Assembly: GCF_000718025.1 (NCBI RefSeq)
Contig: NZ_JODS01000002.1
Location: 558,001-622,000 of the forward strand
Source: Kitasatospora purpeofusca
GTDB lineage: Bacteria; Actinomycetota; Actinomycetes; Streptomycetales; Streptomycetaceae
Length of the DNA: 64,000 nt
Direction: 5' to 3'
The position numbers and the translations under genes were made by a program. The notes under the pieces were generated by a model. That model did no database searches. It was given only the letters and a program-made list of their open reading frames with translations, and was not told the origin of the DNA. Positions 37,692 to 46,074 of this stretch are shown one piece after another. Numbering within the stretch: position 1 is the stretch's first letter; each line of letters begins with the position of its first letter.

Positions 37692-38153
37692 TCAGGGGGC
37701 GTCGCCGGGGACCGCAGCGTCCGTCGCCTCCGGCAGGGGGACGTCCGGCCGCAGGCGGGTCCAGACCGTGCGGGCGATGGCGGCCGGGGGTTCGTGCTCC
37801 CAGAAGCGCAGCACCGTCCAGCCGTCCTCGGCCAGGTGGCGGGTGGTGTCCTGGTCGCGGCTGACGTTGCGGTCGAGCTTGCTGCGCCACCACTCGGCGT
37901 TGGACTTCGGGCTGGTCGCGTGCTCGGGGCAGCCGTGCCAGAAGCAGCCGTCGAGGAAGACCGCGACCTTCGGCCCGGGGAACAGGATGTCGACGGTGCG
38001 CCGGGGCAGCCCCGGGACCTTGGCGTTCACGCGGTAGCGCAGGCCCCAGCGGAACAGCAGCCGCCGGACGGCCAGCTCCTGCGCGGTGTCGCGGGAGCCC
38101 TGGCGGCTCATGCGGGCCGCGACGGACGGGGAGGAGGCGGCGGGCGACGACAT
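37692..38153 (-). CDS. very short patch repair (Vsr) endonuclease
   Basis: Vsr-family nickase of 153 residues that repairs T:G mismatches arising at deaminated 5-methylcytosine. Visible family features are MSRQGSRDTAQELAVRRLLF, the catalytic aspartate in RRTVDILFPG, and the metal/zinc motif FLDGCFWHGCPEHAT, with WEHEPPAAIARTVW at the end. Vsr genes normally accompany a cytosine methyltransferase; none is in this window. The ATG at 38153 gives the family start but has no strong ribosome site. It converges with the methyltransferase gene, 12 bases apart. Confidence 0.9.
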   Translation of the reverse strand: MSSPAASSPSVAARMSRQGSRDTAQELAVRRLLFRWGLRYRVNAKVPGLPRRTVDILFPGPKVAVFLDGCFWHGCPEHATSPKSNAEWWRSKLDRNVSRDQDTTRHLAEDGWTVLRFWEHEPPAAIARTVWTRLRPDVPLPEATDAAVPGDAP

Positions 38154-38199
38154 GCGACCCAGTATTCCGCAGCCCCCTGACAGCCCCCCCGGCAACGCC

Positions 38200-38241
38200 G
38201 GAGGGGCGCCGCTCCGGGGGATCCCGGGGCGGCGCCCCTCC
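38200..38241 (-). terminator. hairpin terminator after the APC permease
   Basis: Outer stem of 12 bp (38200-38211 with 38230-38241) enclosing further complementary GC bases. It lies between the permease stop and the Vsr start on the minus strand. Confidence 0.65.
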
Positions 38242-38259
38242 TGATGTTCGGTGCCGGGC

Positions 38260-39957
38260 TCAGCCGCGCGGGGCTCCCGCGGGTTCCGCGTCGGCGGCCC
38301 GTCCGGTGCCGGCGGCGGTCCCGGCGGTCCCGGCCGCCTCGTCCGCGGCGCTCGCGTCCGCGGCCAGCTCGAGCTTGACCGCGGCGAGGCTGGGGTTGGC
38401 CCAGGCACTGCGGACGCCCCAGGCGTAGAAGGCGAGCGCGATCAGGGCGACGACCAGCAGGTCCCAGCCTTCGGGGAGGTAGCCCTCGCCGCCGAAGTCG
38501 GTGGAGCCGGCCCAGGAGACGCCGGCCATCACGAACAGGTAGGCGATCATCCAGGCGCCGGCCTTGAGGTGCGGCTTCAGCTCGGCGAACGGCTTGCGCA
38601 GCTCGTACCAGGCCCAGATCGGCAGACCGGCGGCCATCAGCAGGATGACCTTGCCGGTGAGCGGCCAGCGGGCCCAGTAGAGGACGAGCGAGCCGAAGAT
38701 CATGGCGACCGGGGCGATCACCGGCATCGCGCGCAGCCGGACCGGCCGGGGCAGCTCGGGTGCCAGGCGGCGCAGCGCCATCACGGCGACCGGGCCGGTG
38801 ATGTAGGAGATCACGGTGGCCACCGAGACGATCTCGGCGAGCGAGCCCCAGCCGCGGAAGACCGCGAGGAAGCAGAAGGCGACGACCAGGTTGAGCACCA
38901 GCGCCGGGCGCGGGATGCCGGTCTTCGGGTCGACCCGGCCGAAGATCTTCGGCAGGTGGCCGTTCTCCTGGACGCCGTGGATCATCCGGGAGGTGGTGGC
39001 GGCGTAGATCATGCCGGTGCCGCTGGGGGAGACGAAGGCGTCCGCGTACAGCAGCAGGGCGAGCCAGTTCAGGCCCCAGGCGATGGCCAGGTCGGCCAGC
39101 GGCGAGGTGTAGCCGAGGCCGCCCCAGCCGTTGGCCAGGTCGGCGGTCGGAACGGCGCCGAGGAAGGCGATCTGCAGCGCGACGTAGATCACCAGGGCGA
39201 TCAGGATCGAGCCGATCACGGCCTTGGGCAGCGACTTGCCGGGGTCGCGGGCCTCACCGGCCAGGTTGAGCGGAGACTGGAAGCCGTTGAAGGCCCAGAC
39301 GATGCCGGAGACGGCCACCGCCGTGAACACCGCGCTCCAGCCGTTCGGCGCGAAGCCGCCGTGGTCGGTGAAGTGCGCGGTGTCGAAGTGCGCCAGCAGC
39401 AGGGCGCCCGCGGTGAGGGTGGGGACGACGACCTTGAACACCGTGATCGCCGTGTTGGTCTTGGCGAACAGCGTGATCGCGAACCAGTTCAGCGCGAAGT
39501 AGACCAGCAGCAGCACACTGGCCACGGCCACGCCGCTGACGGACAACTCCTGTCCGTCGAAGAGGCCCTTGGCCCAGCCGAAGTCCCAGGAGCTCATGTA
39601 CTGCACCGACGCGGTGGCCTCGCCGGGGATGACCGAGACGATCGCGATCCAGTTGGCCCAGGCGGCCAGGTACCCGGCCAGCGAGCCGTGCGAGTACTGG
39701 CCGTAGCGGACCATGCCGCCGGCCTTGGGGAACATCGAGCCGAGCTCGCTGTAGGTGAGCGCGATGGTCAGGGCGACGGCCGCGCCGATCACCCAGGCGA
39801 CGATCGAGGCCGGTCCGGCCAGCCGGGCGGCGCGCTCGGCGCCGAAGAGCCAGCCGGAGCCGATGATCGATCCGAGGCCGACCGCGGTGAGGCTGATGGT
39901 GCCGAGCGAGCGGCGGTAGTGCTGATGGGATGCCGTCGTCGACTCGGGCTCACTCAC
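38260..39957 (-). CDS. APC-family amino acid permease
   Basis: Twelve-helix-type transporter of 565 residues in the APC superfamily, starting RRSLGTISLTAVGLGSIIGSGWLFGAERAA after a short polar tail, with the typical TM1 glycine-rich break and TM6-type segment AVSGIVWAFNGFQSPLNLAGEARDPGK. It resembles aspartate:proton and related symporters. The C-terminal ~40 residues are Ala/Glu-rich and cytoplasmic. A TTG-start extension to 40002 is possible, but AGAGGA eight bases before GTG at 39957 makes that start more likely. Substrate unknown. Confidence 0.9.
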   Translation of the reverse strand: MSEPESTTASHQHYRRSLGTISLTAVGLGSIIGSGWLFGAERAARLAGPASIVAWVIGAAVALTIALTYSELGSMFPKAGGMVRYGQYSHGSLAGYLAAWANWIAIVSVIPGEATASVQYMSSWDFGWAKGLFDGQELSVSGVAVASVLLLVYFALNWFAITLFAKTNTAITVFKVVVPTLTAGALLLAHFDTAHFTDHGGFAPNGWSAVFTAVAVSGIVWAFNGFQSPLNLAGEARDPGKSLPKAVIGSILIALVIYVALQIAFLGAVPTADLANGWGGLGYTSPLADLAIAWGLNWLALLLYADAFVSPSGTGMIYAATTSRMIHGVQENGHLPKIFGRVDPKTGIPRPALVLNLVVAFCFLAVFRGWGSLAEIVSVATVISYITGPVAVMALRRLAPELPRPVRLRAMPVIAPVAMIFGSLVLYWARWPLTGKVILLMAAGLPIWAWYELRKPFAELKPHLKAGAWMIAYLFVMAGVSWAGSTDFGGEGYLPEGWDLLVVALIALAFYAWGVRSAWANPSLAAVKLELAADASAADEAAGTAGTAAGTGRAADAEPAGAPRG

Positions 39958-40188
39958 CGTATCGGTCCTCTGTCTTGTCGTGTCACTTGGCTTTCCGGAC
40001 AAACGGGAAGAGCCTAAGGGGCGAAATCGGGCGAAACCTCAGCTGGACCTCAGATTCACCGCAAAACACCCGATCGTTGCCATCTCGTGTCCGAACCTCT
40101 GACCTTCGGCGGGGGCGCGCGGGGACGACCGGCGGGGCGCGCGCGGGGTGCGCGGGGCGCCCGGGAAGGGCGGTCGGGAGGTCCGGGG

Positions 40189-40236
40189 GAAAAAAGAAAT
40201 TCCCCGTGGGAACTCTTGTGAGTTCCCACGGGGAAT
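40189..40236 (-). terminator. intrinsic terminator after tRNA-Leu
   Basis: A perfect 17-bp stem (40199-40215 with 40220-40236, loop TTGT) is followed on the minus strand by a T-rich tract (TTTCTTTTTT). This is a textbook rho-independent terminator four bases downstream of the tRNA CCA end, unusual in having a real T-run in this genome. Confidence 0.92.
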
Positions 40237-40239
40237 CGC

Positions 40240-40327
40240 TGGTGTCCGAGGGGGGACTTGAACCCCCACGCCCGATAAAGGGCACTAGCACCTCAAGCTA
40301 GCGCGTCTGCCATTCCGCCACCCGGAC
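40240..40327 (-). tRNA. tRNA-Leu (anticodon GAG)
   Basis: On the minus strand the acceptor 5' strand GTCCGGG pairs with CTCGGAC, followed by discriminator A and an encoded CCA. The D-arm GTGGCGGAATGGCAGACGC, anticodon loop TTGAGGT (anticodon GAG, reading CUC), an extended variable arm as expected for leucine (TGCCCTTTATCGGGCG) and the T-arm GGGGGTTCAAGTCCCCC are all present. CUC is a common leucine codon in this genome. Confidence 0.95.
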
Positions 40328-40657
40328 GGGGTGTGTGCTTCGGGGGTTTTCTGCTCGTCCCCTCGGCGACAGAGAGAACATTACCAGGGTTTCGGAGTGC
40401 TTCTCACCTGCGTTTCCCCGGTCGGGATGGTGGGGGGCGGCGGTACGGATCGCTGCTGTGCGCGAACCGGTGGTTCAAGGACGGTAAACGGTCGAGTTGC
40501 GGTCGATGAACGATCGGTATCGGTCGGCTCTGGTCCGACACGGGCAAGTTGTCGACGGTGCCACGGCCCCGGGGGTGGCTCTCCTAGCCTCTGTGGACCG
40601 AGGGCGCCATGAGCGGAACGCCTGATTCCCGGGGTCGCGGACGAAGGGCGGCTGGAC
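40328..40657. other. divergent gap between tRNA-Leu and the anti-sigma-type gene
   Basis: The region carries the tRNA promoter on the minus strand; TAATGT (complement of 40378-40383) is a possible -10 element about 50 bases before the tRNA, without a clear -35. The right part leads to the ATPase gene. I see no credible ORF and no strong repeat. Confidence 0.3.
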
Positions 40658-41170
40658 GTGGAGCGGATCAGCGAGGAAGAGGCGGCGTCGACGGCGCCGG
40701 AGAAACGGGTGACCGCCGCGTCGGCAGTGGCGCGCGGCGGTCCTGTCGAGGGGGTGTGGCGTTTCACCGTGCCCGCCGAGCAGGCCTCGGTCCCGCGCAC
40801 CCGGCACGCGGTGCGTGACCGGCTGCTGGCCCAGGGCATGGCGGAGATCCGCTACCAGGAGCTGGTGGACGACCTGCTGCTGATCGTCTCGGAGCTGGTC
40901 GGCAACGCGGTGACCCACGCCGCCGAGCTGTCGCCGGAGGTGACCACCGAGCTGGTGGTGCGGGGCGGCTGGGTGCGGGTCTCGGTCGAGGACGGCGACC
41001 CGTACCGGCCGAAGGCCCTGGCGGCCGACACCGGGCGGACCGGCGGGCGCGGGCTGCTGCTGGTCAAGAGCGTCACGCTGCAGGCCGGCGGCGTGTGCGA
41101 CGTGGAGCAGGCGGGGCAGGGTGGCAAGGTCATCTGGGCCTCGCTGCCCGTCCCGCGCGAGGAGCCCTAG
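40658..41170 (+). CDS. anti-sigma factor-type ATP-binding protein
   Basis: Small GHKL/HATPase-c-2 protein of 170 residues related to RsbW/SpoIIAB. ATP-site boxes are visible: N box ELVGNAVTHA, G1 box VSVEDGDPYRP and G2 box GRTGGRGLLLVKS. The first ~35 residues are a poorly conserved leader. Streptomycetes have many such proteins; some bind sigma factors or anti-anti-sigma factors and others act alone. No STAS-domain partner or sigma gene is adjacent, so the target is unknown. GTG at 40658 has GAAGGG nine bases upstream. Confidence 0.85.
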   Translation: MERISEEEAASTAPEKRVTAASAVARGGPVEGVWRFTVPAEQASVPRTRHAVRDRLLAQGMAEIRYQELVDDLLLIVSELVGNAVTHAAELSPEVTTELVVRGGWVRVSVEDGDPYRPKALAADTGRTGGRGLLLVKSVTLQAGGVCDVEQAGQGGKVIWASLPVPREEP

Positions 41171-41284
41171 CCGGGCCGGGCAGCCCCGGTCGCGCCGGGG
41201 CCGACGAGTGGCCCGGGGCCGACGAGGGGCCTCGGCCGCCCCGGCCCGGCGGGGCCGCCGCGCGGCGGCCCCGCCCGGAGCGCT

Positions 41285-41938
41285 CTACCAGTCCTTGCCG
41301 GCGATCTCCCGGATCCCCGGCAGCGCCGCCTCGAAGACCGTCCGGAACCACACCGAGAACGGCCGCTCCGCCTCCAGCTCGCGCAGTTCCTCGGCGGTCA
41401 CGAAGGCGTAGTCGTCCACCTCGTCCGGGTTGGGCCGCACCGGCGCGGTGACCAGACCCACGAACAGGTGGTTCCACTCCCGCTCGATCAGGCCGGTGGC
41501 CTCGTCCGGCAGGTCGTAGCGGACCGTGCCCGCCTCGCACAGCAGCGCCGGGGCGACGCCCAGCTCCTCCGCGGTGCGCCGGGCGGCGGCCACGAACGGC
41601 GGCTCGTCGGGGTACGGGTGGCCGCAGCAGGTGTTCGACCAGACCCCGGGGGAGTGGTACTTGCCCAGGGCCCGGCGCTGGAGCAGCATCCGGCCCTGCC
41701 GGTCGAAGAGGAAGACCGAGAACGCCCGGTGCAGCCGCCCGGGCTGCTGGTGCGCCCAGTGCTTCTCCGCGGTGCCGATGGTCACGCCCTCGTCGTCGAC
41801 CAGCTCCAGCAGGATCTCCTCCGGAGTGCCGGCGGCGTCCGCGACGGCGTCGACGTCCGTCTCGACGTCGAGGCCGGTGTCGAGGCCGGTGTCCAGCCCG
41901 GCGGGGGCGGTCGGATCGGTCGGCAGGCTCTGGGGCAT
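41285..41938 (-). CDS. idi: isopentenyl-diphosphate delta-isomerase (type 1)
   Basis: Nudix-type isomerase of 217 residues interconverting IPP and DMAPP. The active-site cysteine is Cys105 in SNTCCGHPYP; the catalytic glutamate region is REWNHLFVG, and the Nudix-like RRTAEELG helix is present. The first ~38 residues are a variable leader with short repeats (Gly-Leu-Asp-Thr units). AGAGG lies four bases before the ATG. Its position near the hopanoid operon suggests a joint role in isoprenoid supply, although it is on the opposite strand and separately controlled. Confidence 0.93.
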   Translation of the reverse strand: MPQSLPTDPTAPAGLDTGLDTGLDVETDVDAVADAAGTPEEILLELVDDEGVTIGTAEKHWAHQQPGRLHRAFSVFLFDRQGRMLLQRRALGKYHSPGVWSNTCCGHPYPDEPPFVAAARRTAEELGVAPALLCEAGTVRYDLPDEATGLIEREWNHLFVGLVTAPVRPNPDEVDDYAFVTAEELRELEAERPFSVWFRTVFEAALPGIREIAGKDW

Positions 41939-42112
41939 GAGGCCTCTTTCGGCAGCTTCGGGAGCACGGGGAGCAACCACGGCACGCACCGGTGGCGTCG
42001 CGCCCCAGTCTGCCGTACGGGTGGCACGGGGGAGGGGCCCGACGCACAACCCGGCCGCCGGGGGCCGCCCGGCGGCCCGGGACGGGCGTCGGATTAGCAG
42101 AACCGTTCGGAA

Positions 42113-42132
42113 TGTGTTCGATGTGTGTTCGA
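42113..42132. promoter_or_regulatory. direct repeat TGTGTTCGA in the idi/polymer-cluster divergent region
   Basis: Two copies of TGTGTTCGA start at 42113 and 42124, eleven bases apart, about one helical turn. They lie in the 351-base region between idi (minus strand) and the nucleotidyltransferase gene (plus strand), where promoters for both must be. The rest of that region (41939-42289) has no ORF I would support. A regulator site is an inference. Confidence 0.4.
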
Positions 42133-42289
42133 GTGTCCGGCCGCGTTCTGGCAGGTAGTCGTGGTCGCCTACCATCACATAGGACACCGCGGCCGCATCT
42201 CGCGGCCCCGGCGCGCCACCGCCGGTGACCCCGGAAGACTCCCGGGTCCGGGCGGGGCCGCGCTCAGCACGACGGATCAGGAGACCCGC

Positions 42290-43045
42290 ATGATCGGCCT
42301 CGTTCTGGCAGCCGGCGCCGGCCGCCGGCTGCGCCCGTACACCGACACCCTGCCCAAGGCGCTGGTGCCGGTCGACGGGGAGCGGACCGTCCTGGACCTC
42401 ACCCTCGGCAACTTCGCCGAGGTCGGCCTGCGCGAGGCGGCGATCGTCGTCGGCTACCGCAAGGAGGCGGTCGAGGAGCGCAAGGACGCCCTGGAGCGCA
42501 AGTACGGCGTCAAGCTCACCCTGGTCGAGAACGACAAGGCCGAGGAATGGAACAACGCCTACTCGCTCTGGTGCGCCCGTGAGCTCTTCACCGAGGGCCT
42601 GCTGCTCGCCAACGGCGACACCGTCCACCCCGTCCAGGTCCAGCGCACCATGCTGGAGGCCAACGCCCGGCTGACCGCCGAGGGCCGCGAGCCCGGCATC
42701 CTGCTCGCCCTCGACACGGTGAAGAAGCTCGCCGACGAGGAGATGAAGGTGGTCGTCGACCCGGCCGCCGGCATGCGCCGCATCACCAAGCTGATGGACC
42801 CGGCGGAGGCCACCGGCGAGTACATCGGTGTCACCGTGATCAACCCGGCCGCCGCCGCCGACCTCGCCGACGCGCTGCGCGCCACCTACGAGCGCGACCC
42901 GCAGCTGTACTACGAGGACGGCTACCAGGAGATGGTGAACCGCGGCCTGCGGATCGACGTCCAGCCGATCGGCGAGGTCTCCTGGGTCGAGGTCGACAAC
43001 CACGACGACCTGGCGAAGGCGCGGGAGATCGCGTGCCAGTACTGA
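42290..43045 (+). CDS. LicC-like nucleotidyltransferase
   Basis: Nucleotidyltransferase of 251 residues with the activation loop LVLAAGAGRRLRPYTDTLPKAL and the segment EEWNNAYSLWCARELF, which resembles LicC-type CTP:phosphocholine and related polyol-phosphate cytidylyltransferases more than hexose-1-phosphate enzymes. DVDNHDDL-type residues near the end (VEVDNHDDLAKA) complete the metal site. It is the first gene of a six-gene cluster, and its stop overlaps the next start by 13 bases. With the following two genes it would activate a polyol phosphate as a CDP derivative; the exact substrate is inferred, not shown. AGGAG precedes the ATG. Confidence 0.85.
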   Translation: MIGLVLAAGAGRRLRPYTDTLPKALVPVDGERTVLDLTLGNFAEVGLREAAIVVGYRKEAVEERKDALERKYGVKLTLVENDKAEEWNNAYSLWCARELFTEGLLLANGDTVHPVQVQRTMLEANARLTAEGREPGILLALDTVKKLADEEMKVVVDPAAGMRRITKLMDPAEATGEYIGVTVINPAAAADLADALRATYERDPQLYYEDGYQEMVNRGLRIDVQPIGEVSWVEVDNHDDLAKAREIACQY

Positions 43046-44106
43046 CCCGGCTGGTGCCGTCGCCGCTCTTCGTGGAGATCCGCCCGGGCGCGCTGGACGC
43101 GCTCGGCGGCATCCTCGCCGACCAGCGGCTGTCCGCCTCGGGCCGGATCGCGGTGGCGATCAGCAACGGCTCGGGTTCGGTGCTGCGGGCCCGGCTGGAG
43201 CCGGCCCTGCCCGGCGCCGACTGGTACAGCGTGGCGGACGGCAGCCTCGACAGCGCGGTGCGGCTGGCGGACGAGATCCGCGGCGGCGTGCGCGGCGGCC
43301 ACTACGACACCATCGTCGCCCTGGGTGGCGGCAAGATCATCGACGTGGCCAAGTACGCCGCCGCGCGGCTCGGCTTGCCGCTGGTCTCGGTCCCGACCAA
43401 CCTGGCCCACGACGGCATCTGCTCGCCGGTCTCCACCCTCGACAACGACGCCGGGCGCGGTTCCTACGGGGTGCCTAGCCCGATCGGCATCGTGATCGAC
43501 CTGGACGTGATCCAGGGCGCCCCGCCGCGCTTCGTCGCGGCCGGCATCGGCGACATCGTCTCCAACATCTCGGCCTGCGCCGACTGGGAGTTGTCGCACG
43601 CCGAGACCGGTGAACCGGTGGACGGACTGGCCGTCGCGATGGCCCGTTCGGCGGGCGAGAACCTGCTGCGGCACCCAGGAAACCTTCAGGATCAGGGCTT
43701 CCTCACCGCCCTCGCCGAGGCACTGGTACTGTCCGGCATCGCGATGAACATCGCCGGCAGCACCCGGCCCTCGTCGGGTGCCTGCCACGAGATCTCGCAT
43801 GCCCTGGACGTGCTGTATCCCAAGCGGTCCGCCCAGCACGGCGAACAGGTCGGCCTCGGCGCCGCCTTCGCCAGCTTCCTGCGGGGCGAGCGCGAGCTGA
43901 CCGGTCTGATCGTGGAGCGCCTGGCGCACCACGGACTGCCGGTGACCGCCGCTCAGATCGGCTTCACCGAGGCGGAGTTCACCGAGGCGGTGCACTACGC
44001 TCCGAATACCCGGCCGGGCCGTTTCACCATCCTCGAACACCTCGACCTCTCCCCTTCCGCAATCAGGGACGCGTACGCCGACTATGTCCAAGCCGTCAAC
44101 TGCTGA
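43033..44106 (+). CDS. sn-glycerol-1-phosphate dehydrogenase-like iron-containing ADH
   Basis: Metal-dependent dehydrogenase of 357 residues. The nucleotide loop VALGGGKIIDVAKYAA and the stretch VSVPTNLAHDGICSPVST are close to archaeal EgsA and Bacillus AraM (glycerol-1-phosphate dehydrogenases). Likely metal ligands are Asp174 in GIGDIVS and the histidines in ACHEISHAL and SAQHGEQVG. The reaction inferred is NAD(P)H reduction of dihydroxyacetone phosphate to sn-glycerol-1-phosphate. The GTG start at 43033 lies inside the upstream gene, and the next gene starts inside this one, so the three are translationally linked. Alternative: dehydrogenase for another phosphorylated polyol or a phosphonate. 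Confidence 0.82.
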   Translation: MPVLTRLVPSPLFVEIRPGALDALGGILADQRLSASGRIAVAISNGSGSVLRARLEPALPGADWYSVADGSLDSAVRLADEIRGGVRGGHYDTIVALGGGKIIDVAKYAAARLGLPLVSVPTNLAHDGICSPVSTLDNDAGRGSYGVPSPIGIVIDLDVIQGAPPRFVAAGIGDIVSNISACADWELSHAETGEPVDGLAVAMARSAGENLLRHPGNLQDQGFLTALAEALVLSGIAMNIAGSTRPSSGACHEISHALDVLYPKRSAQHGEQVGLGAAFASFLRGERELTGLIVERLAHHGLPVTAAQIGFTEAEFTEAVHYAPNTRPGRFTILEHLDLSPSAIRDAYADYVQAVNC

Positions 44107-44932
44107 CCGTTCCGCCGCCGGGTCCACGCCGCCGGTCGACCTGACCCGCCGCCCCTCGATCGAGGAACTGCGCGCGGTCATCCACCCGGAGGGCATGCTC
44201 CAGCGCCGCAGTGCCGAGCACTGGGCCGGCCGCCTCTACATGCGGCGGATCTCGCTGCGGATCACCCGGGTGCTCTCCACGGTCACGGTGATCACGCCCA
44301 ACGGCCTGACCTACCTGATGATGCTCACCGGCATCCTGGCCGGCGCCGCGCTGATCGTCCCCGGGATCGCCGGCGCGGTGCTGGCGGCCGTGCTGATCCA
44401 GCTCTACCTGCTGCTGGACTGCGTGGACGGCGAGGTCGCCCGCTGGCGCCGGCAGACCTCGCTCACCGGCGTCTACCTGGACCGGGTCGGCCACTACATG
44501 TCCGAGGCGGCCCTGCTGACCGGCCTCGGCCTGCGCGCCACCGACCTGCTGCACCGCGAGGGCAGCGCCGCGCAGTGGGAGTGGGCCTTCCTCGGCACCC
44601 TGGCCGCGCTCGGCGCGATCCTGATCAAGTCGGAGACCGACCTGGTCGACGTGGCCCGCGCCCGCAGCGGTCTGACGGCGGTCGAGGACAGCGCCTCGGT
44701 GCCGCGCTCGGCCGGTGTCGCCAAGGCCCGCCGGGCGGCCTCGGTCCTCAAGTTCCACCGGCTGGTCGGCGCGGTCGAGGCCTCGCTGTTCATCCTCGCC
44801 GCCGGCGTCGCCGACCTGGTGCACGGCGGCCTCTTCTTCACCCGGATCGCGGTGGTCGTACTGGCCGCGATCGCGATGCTGCAGACCGTGCTGCACCTGC
44901 TGAGCATCGTCCTGTCGAGCAGGCTCCGGTGA
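44084..44932 (+). CDS. CDP-alcohol phosphatidyltransferase-family protein
   Basis: Membrane protein of 282 residues with about five or six hydrophobic segments. The CDP-alcohol motif is at residues 112-137: Asp112, Asp115-Gly116, Ala119-Arg120, Gly129, Asp133, but the fourth aspartate of the standard DxxDGxxAR-x8-GxxxDxxxD pattern is His137. That residue normally acts as the base, so the change may alter the acceptor or mechanism. It would transfer the CDP-activated polyol phosphate made by the two preceding enzymes to a membrane lipid or glycan. Its ATG lies 23 bases inside the upstream gene and its stop overlaps the next GTG. Confidence 0.85.
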   Translation: MSKPSTADRSAAGSTPPVDLTRRPSIEELRAVIHPEGMLQRRSAEHWAGRLYMRRISLRITRVLSTVTVITPNGLTYLMMLTGILAGAALIVPGIAGAVLAAVLIQLYLLLDCVDGEVARWRRQTSLTGVYLDRVGHYMSEAALLTGLGLRATDLLHREGSAAQWEWAFLGTLAALGAILIKSETDLVDVARARSGLTAVEDSASVPRSAGVAKARRAASVLKFHRLVGAVEASLFILAAGVADLVHGGLFFTRIAVVVLAAIAMLQTVLHLLSIVLSSRLR

Positions 44933-45900
44933 GCGACGTGACGGGCACGGGCGCGACGGGCACGGGCGCGACGGGGACGGGGACGGGCATGACGGAGCAG
45001 GCCACCGCCGCCACCGGTGCCGACGCCTTCCGGCTCGGCGCGGTGATCATCACCATGGGCAACCGCCCGGACGAGCTGACCGCCCTGATCGAGTCGGTCC
45101 GCGCCCAGCAGGGCCCGGCCGTCGAGCTGGCCGTGGTCGCCAACGGCGCCCCGCTGCCGCCCCTCCCGGCCGGGGTGCGCTCCGTCGAGCTGCCGGAGAA
45201 CCTCGGCATCCCGGGCGGCCGCAACGTCGGCATCGAGCTGTTCGGCCGCGACGGCCGGGACGTCGACGCGGTGCTGTTCCTCGACGACGACGGCCGGCTG
45301 CCCGGCACCGACTCGGCCCGGCTGCTGCGCGAGGCCTTCACGGCCGACCCGGAGCTCGGCATCGTGAGCTTCCGGATCGCCGACCCGGAGACCGGCGTCA
45401 CCCAGCGCCGGCACGTGCCCCGGCTGCGCGCCAGCGACCCGCTGCACTCCTCCCGGGTGACCACCTTCCTCGGCGGGGCGAGCGCGGTGCGCTGCGCGGT
45501 GTTCGAGAACTCCGGCCAGCTGCCCGCCGAGTTCTTCTACGCCCACGAGGAGACCGACCTCGCCTGGCGCGCGCTGGACGCGGGCTGGGCCATCGACTAC
45601 CGGGCCGACGTGGTGCTGCACCACCCCACCACCTCGCCCGCCCGGCACGCCTCGTACTTCCACAACGTGGCCCGGAACAGGGTCTGGCTCGCCAGACGGA
45701 ACCTTCCGGCCCCTTTGGTGCCTCTATACCTGGGAACCTGGTTCCTGCTCACGCTGGCCCGCCGACCCTCCCCCGAGGCGTTCAAGGCCTGGTGGGGCGG
45801 GTTCCGGGCGGGCTGGCGCGAACCCTGCGGTACGCGGCGGCCCATGCGATGGCGTACCGTTTGGCGACTGACCAGGCTGGGCCGACCGCCGGTCATCTGA
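44929..45900 (+). CDS. family 2 glycosyltransferase
   Basis: GT2 enzyme of 323 residues. GAVIITMGNRPDELTALIESV begins the GT-A fold; the metal-binding region is FLDDDGRLPG and the acceptor region EFFYAHEETDLAWRALDAGW resembles rhamnosyl/galactofuranosyl-type transferases. A C-terminal amphipathic or membrane-associated stretch (PLVPLYLGTWFLLTLARRPS) follows. The GTG at 44929 overlaps the previous stop. The first ~20 residues are a Gly/Thr/Ala repeat of unsteady length, and ATG at 44989 is an alternative start. It probably builds or decorates the exported polymer. Confidence 0.85.
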   Translation: MSDVTGTGATGTGATGTGTGMTEQATAATGADAFRLGAVIITMGNRPDELTALIESVRAQQGPAVELAVVANGAPLPPLPAGVRSVELPENLGIPGGRNVGIELFGRDGRDVDAVLFLDDDGRLPGTDSARLLREAFTADPELGIVSFRIADPETGVTQRRHVPRLRASDPLHSSRVTTFLGGASAVRCAVFENSGQLPAEFFYAHEETDLAWRALDAGWAIDYRADVVLHHPTTSPARHASYFHNVARNRVWLARRNLPAPLVPLYLGTWFLLTLARRPSPEAFKAWWGGFRAGWREPCGTRRPMRWRTVWRLTRLGRPPVI

Positions 45901-46074
45901 TCCGTCCGGTGACCGTCCGGTGACTTCCGGTCACCGGGGCGGCAGGTCGGTCGTCGGGCCGGTGACCACACACCGGCCGCACTCCCCCCGAGATCCGAGT
46001 GGATCCCCATCGGCGCAAGGCCGGCGGACCCCCGTCGACCGGCCCGCCCCGACGATCCCGCGTGAAGGATGAAT

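Noticed and set aside
37692..38153. A restriction-modification system around vsr
   Set aside because: No restriction endonuclease or DNA methyltransferase lies next to it; the adjacent class I methyltransferase lacks DNA methylase motifs.
42290..44932. Phosphonate pathway suggested by nucleotidyltransferase, iron-ADH and CDP-alcohol transferase together
   Set aside because: No phosphoenolpyruvate mutase or phosphonopyruvate decarboxylase is present, and the dehydrogenase is closer to glycerol-1-phosphate enzymes.
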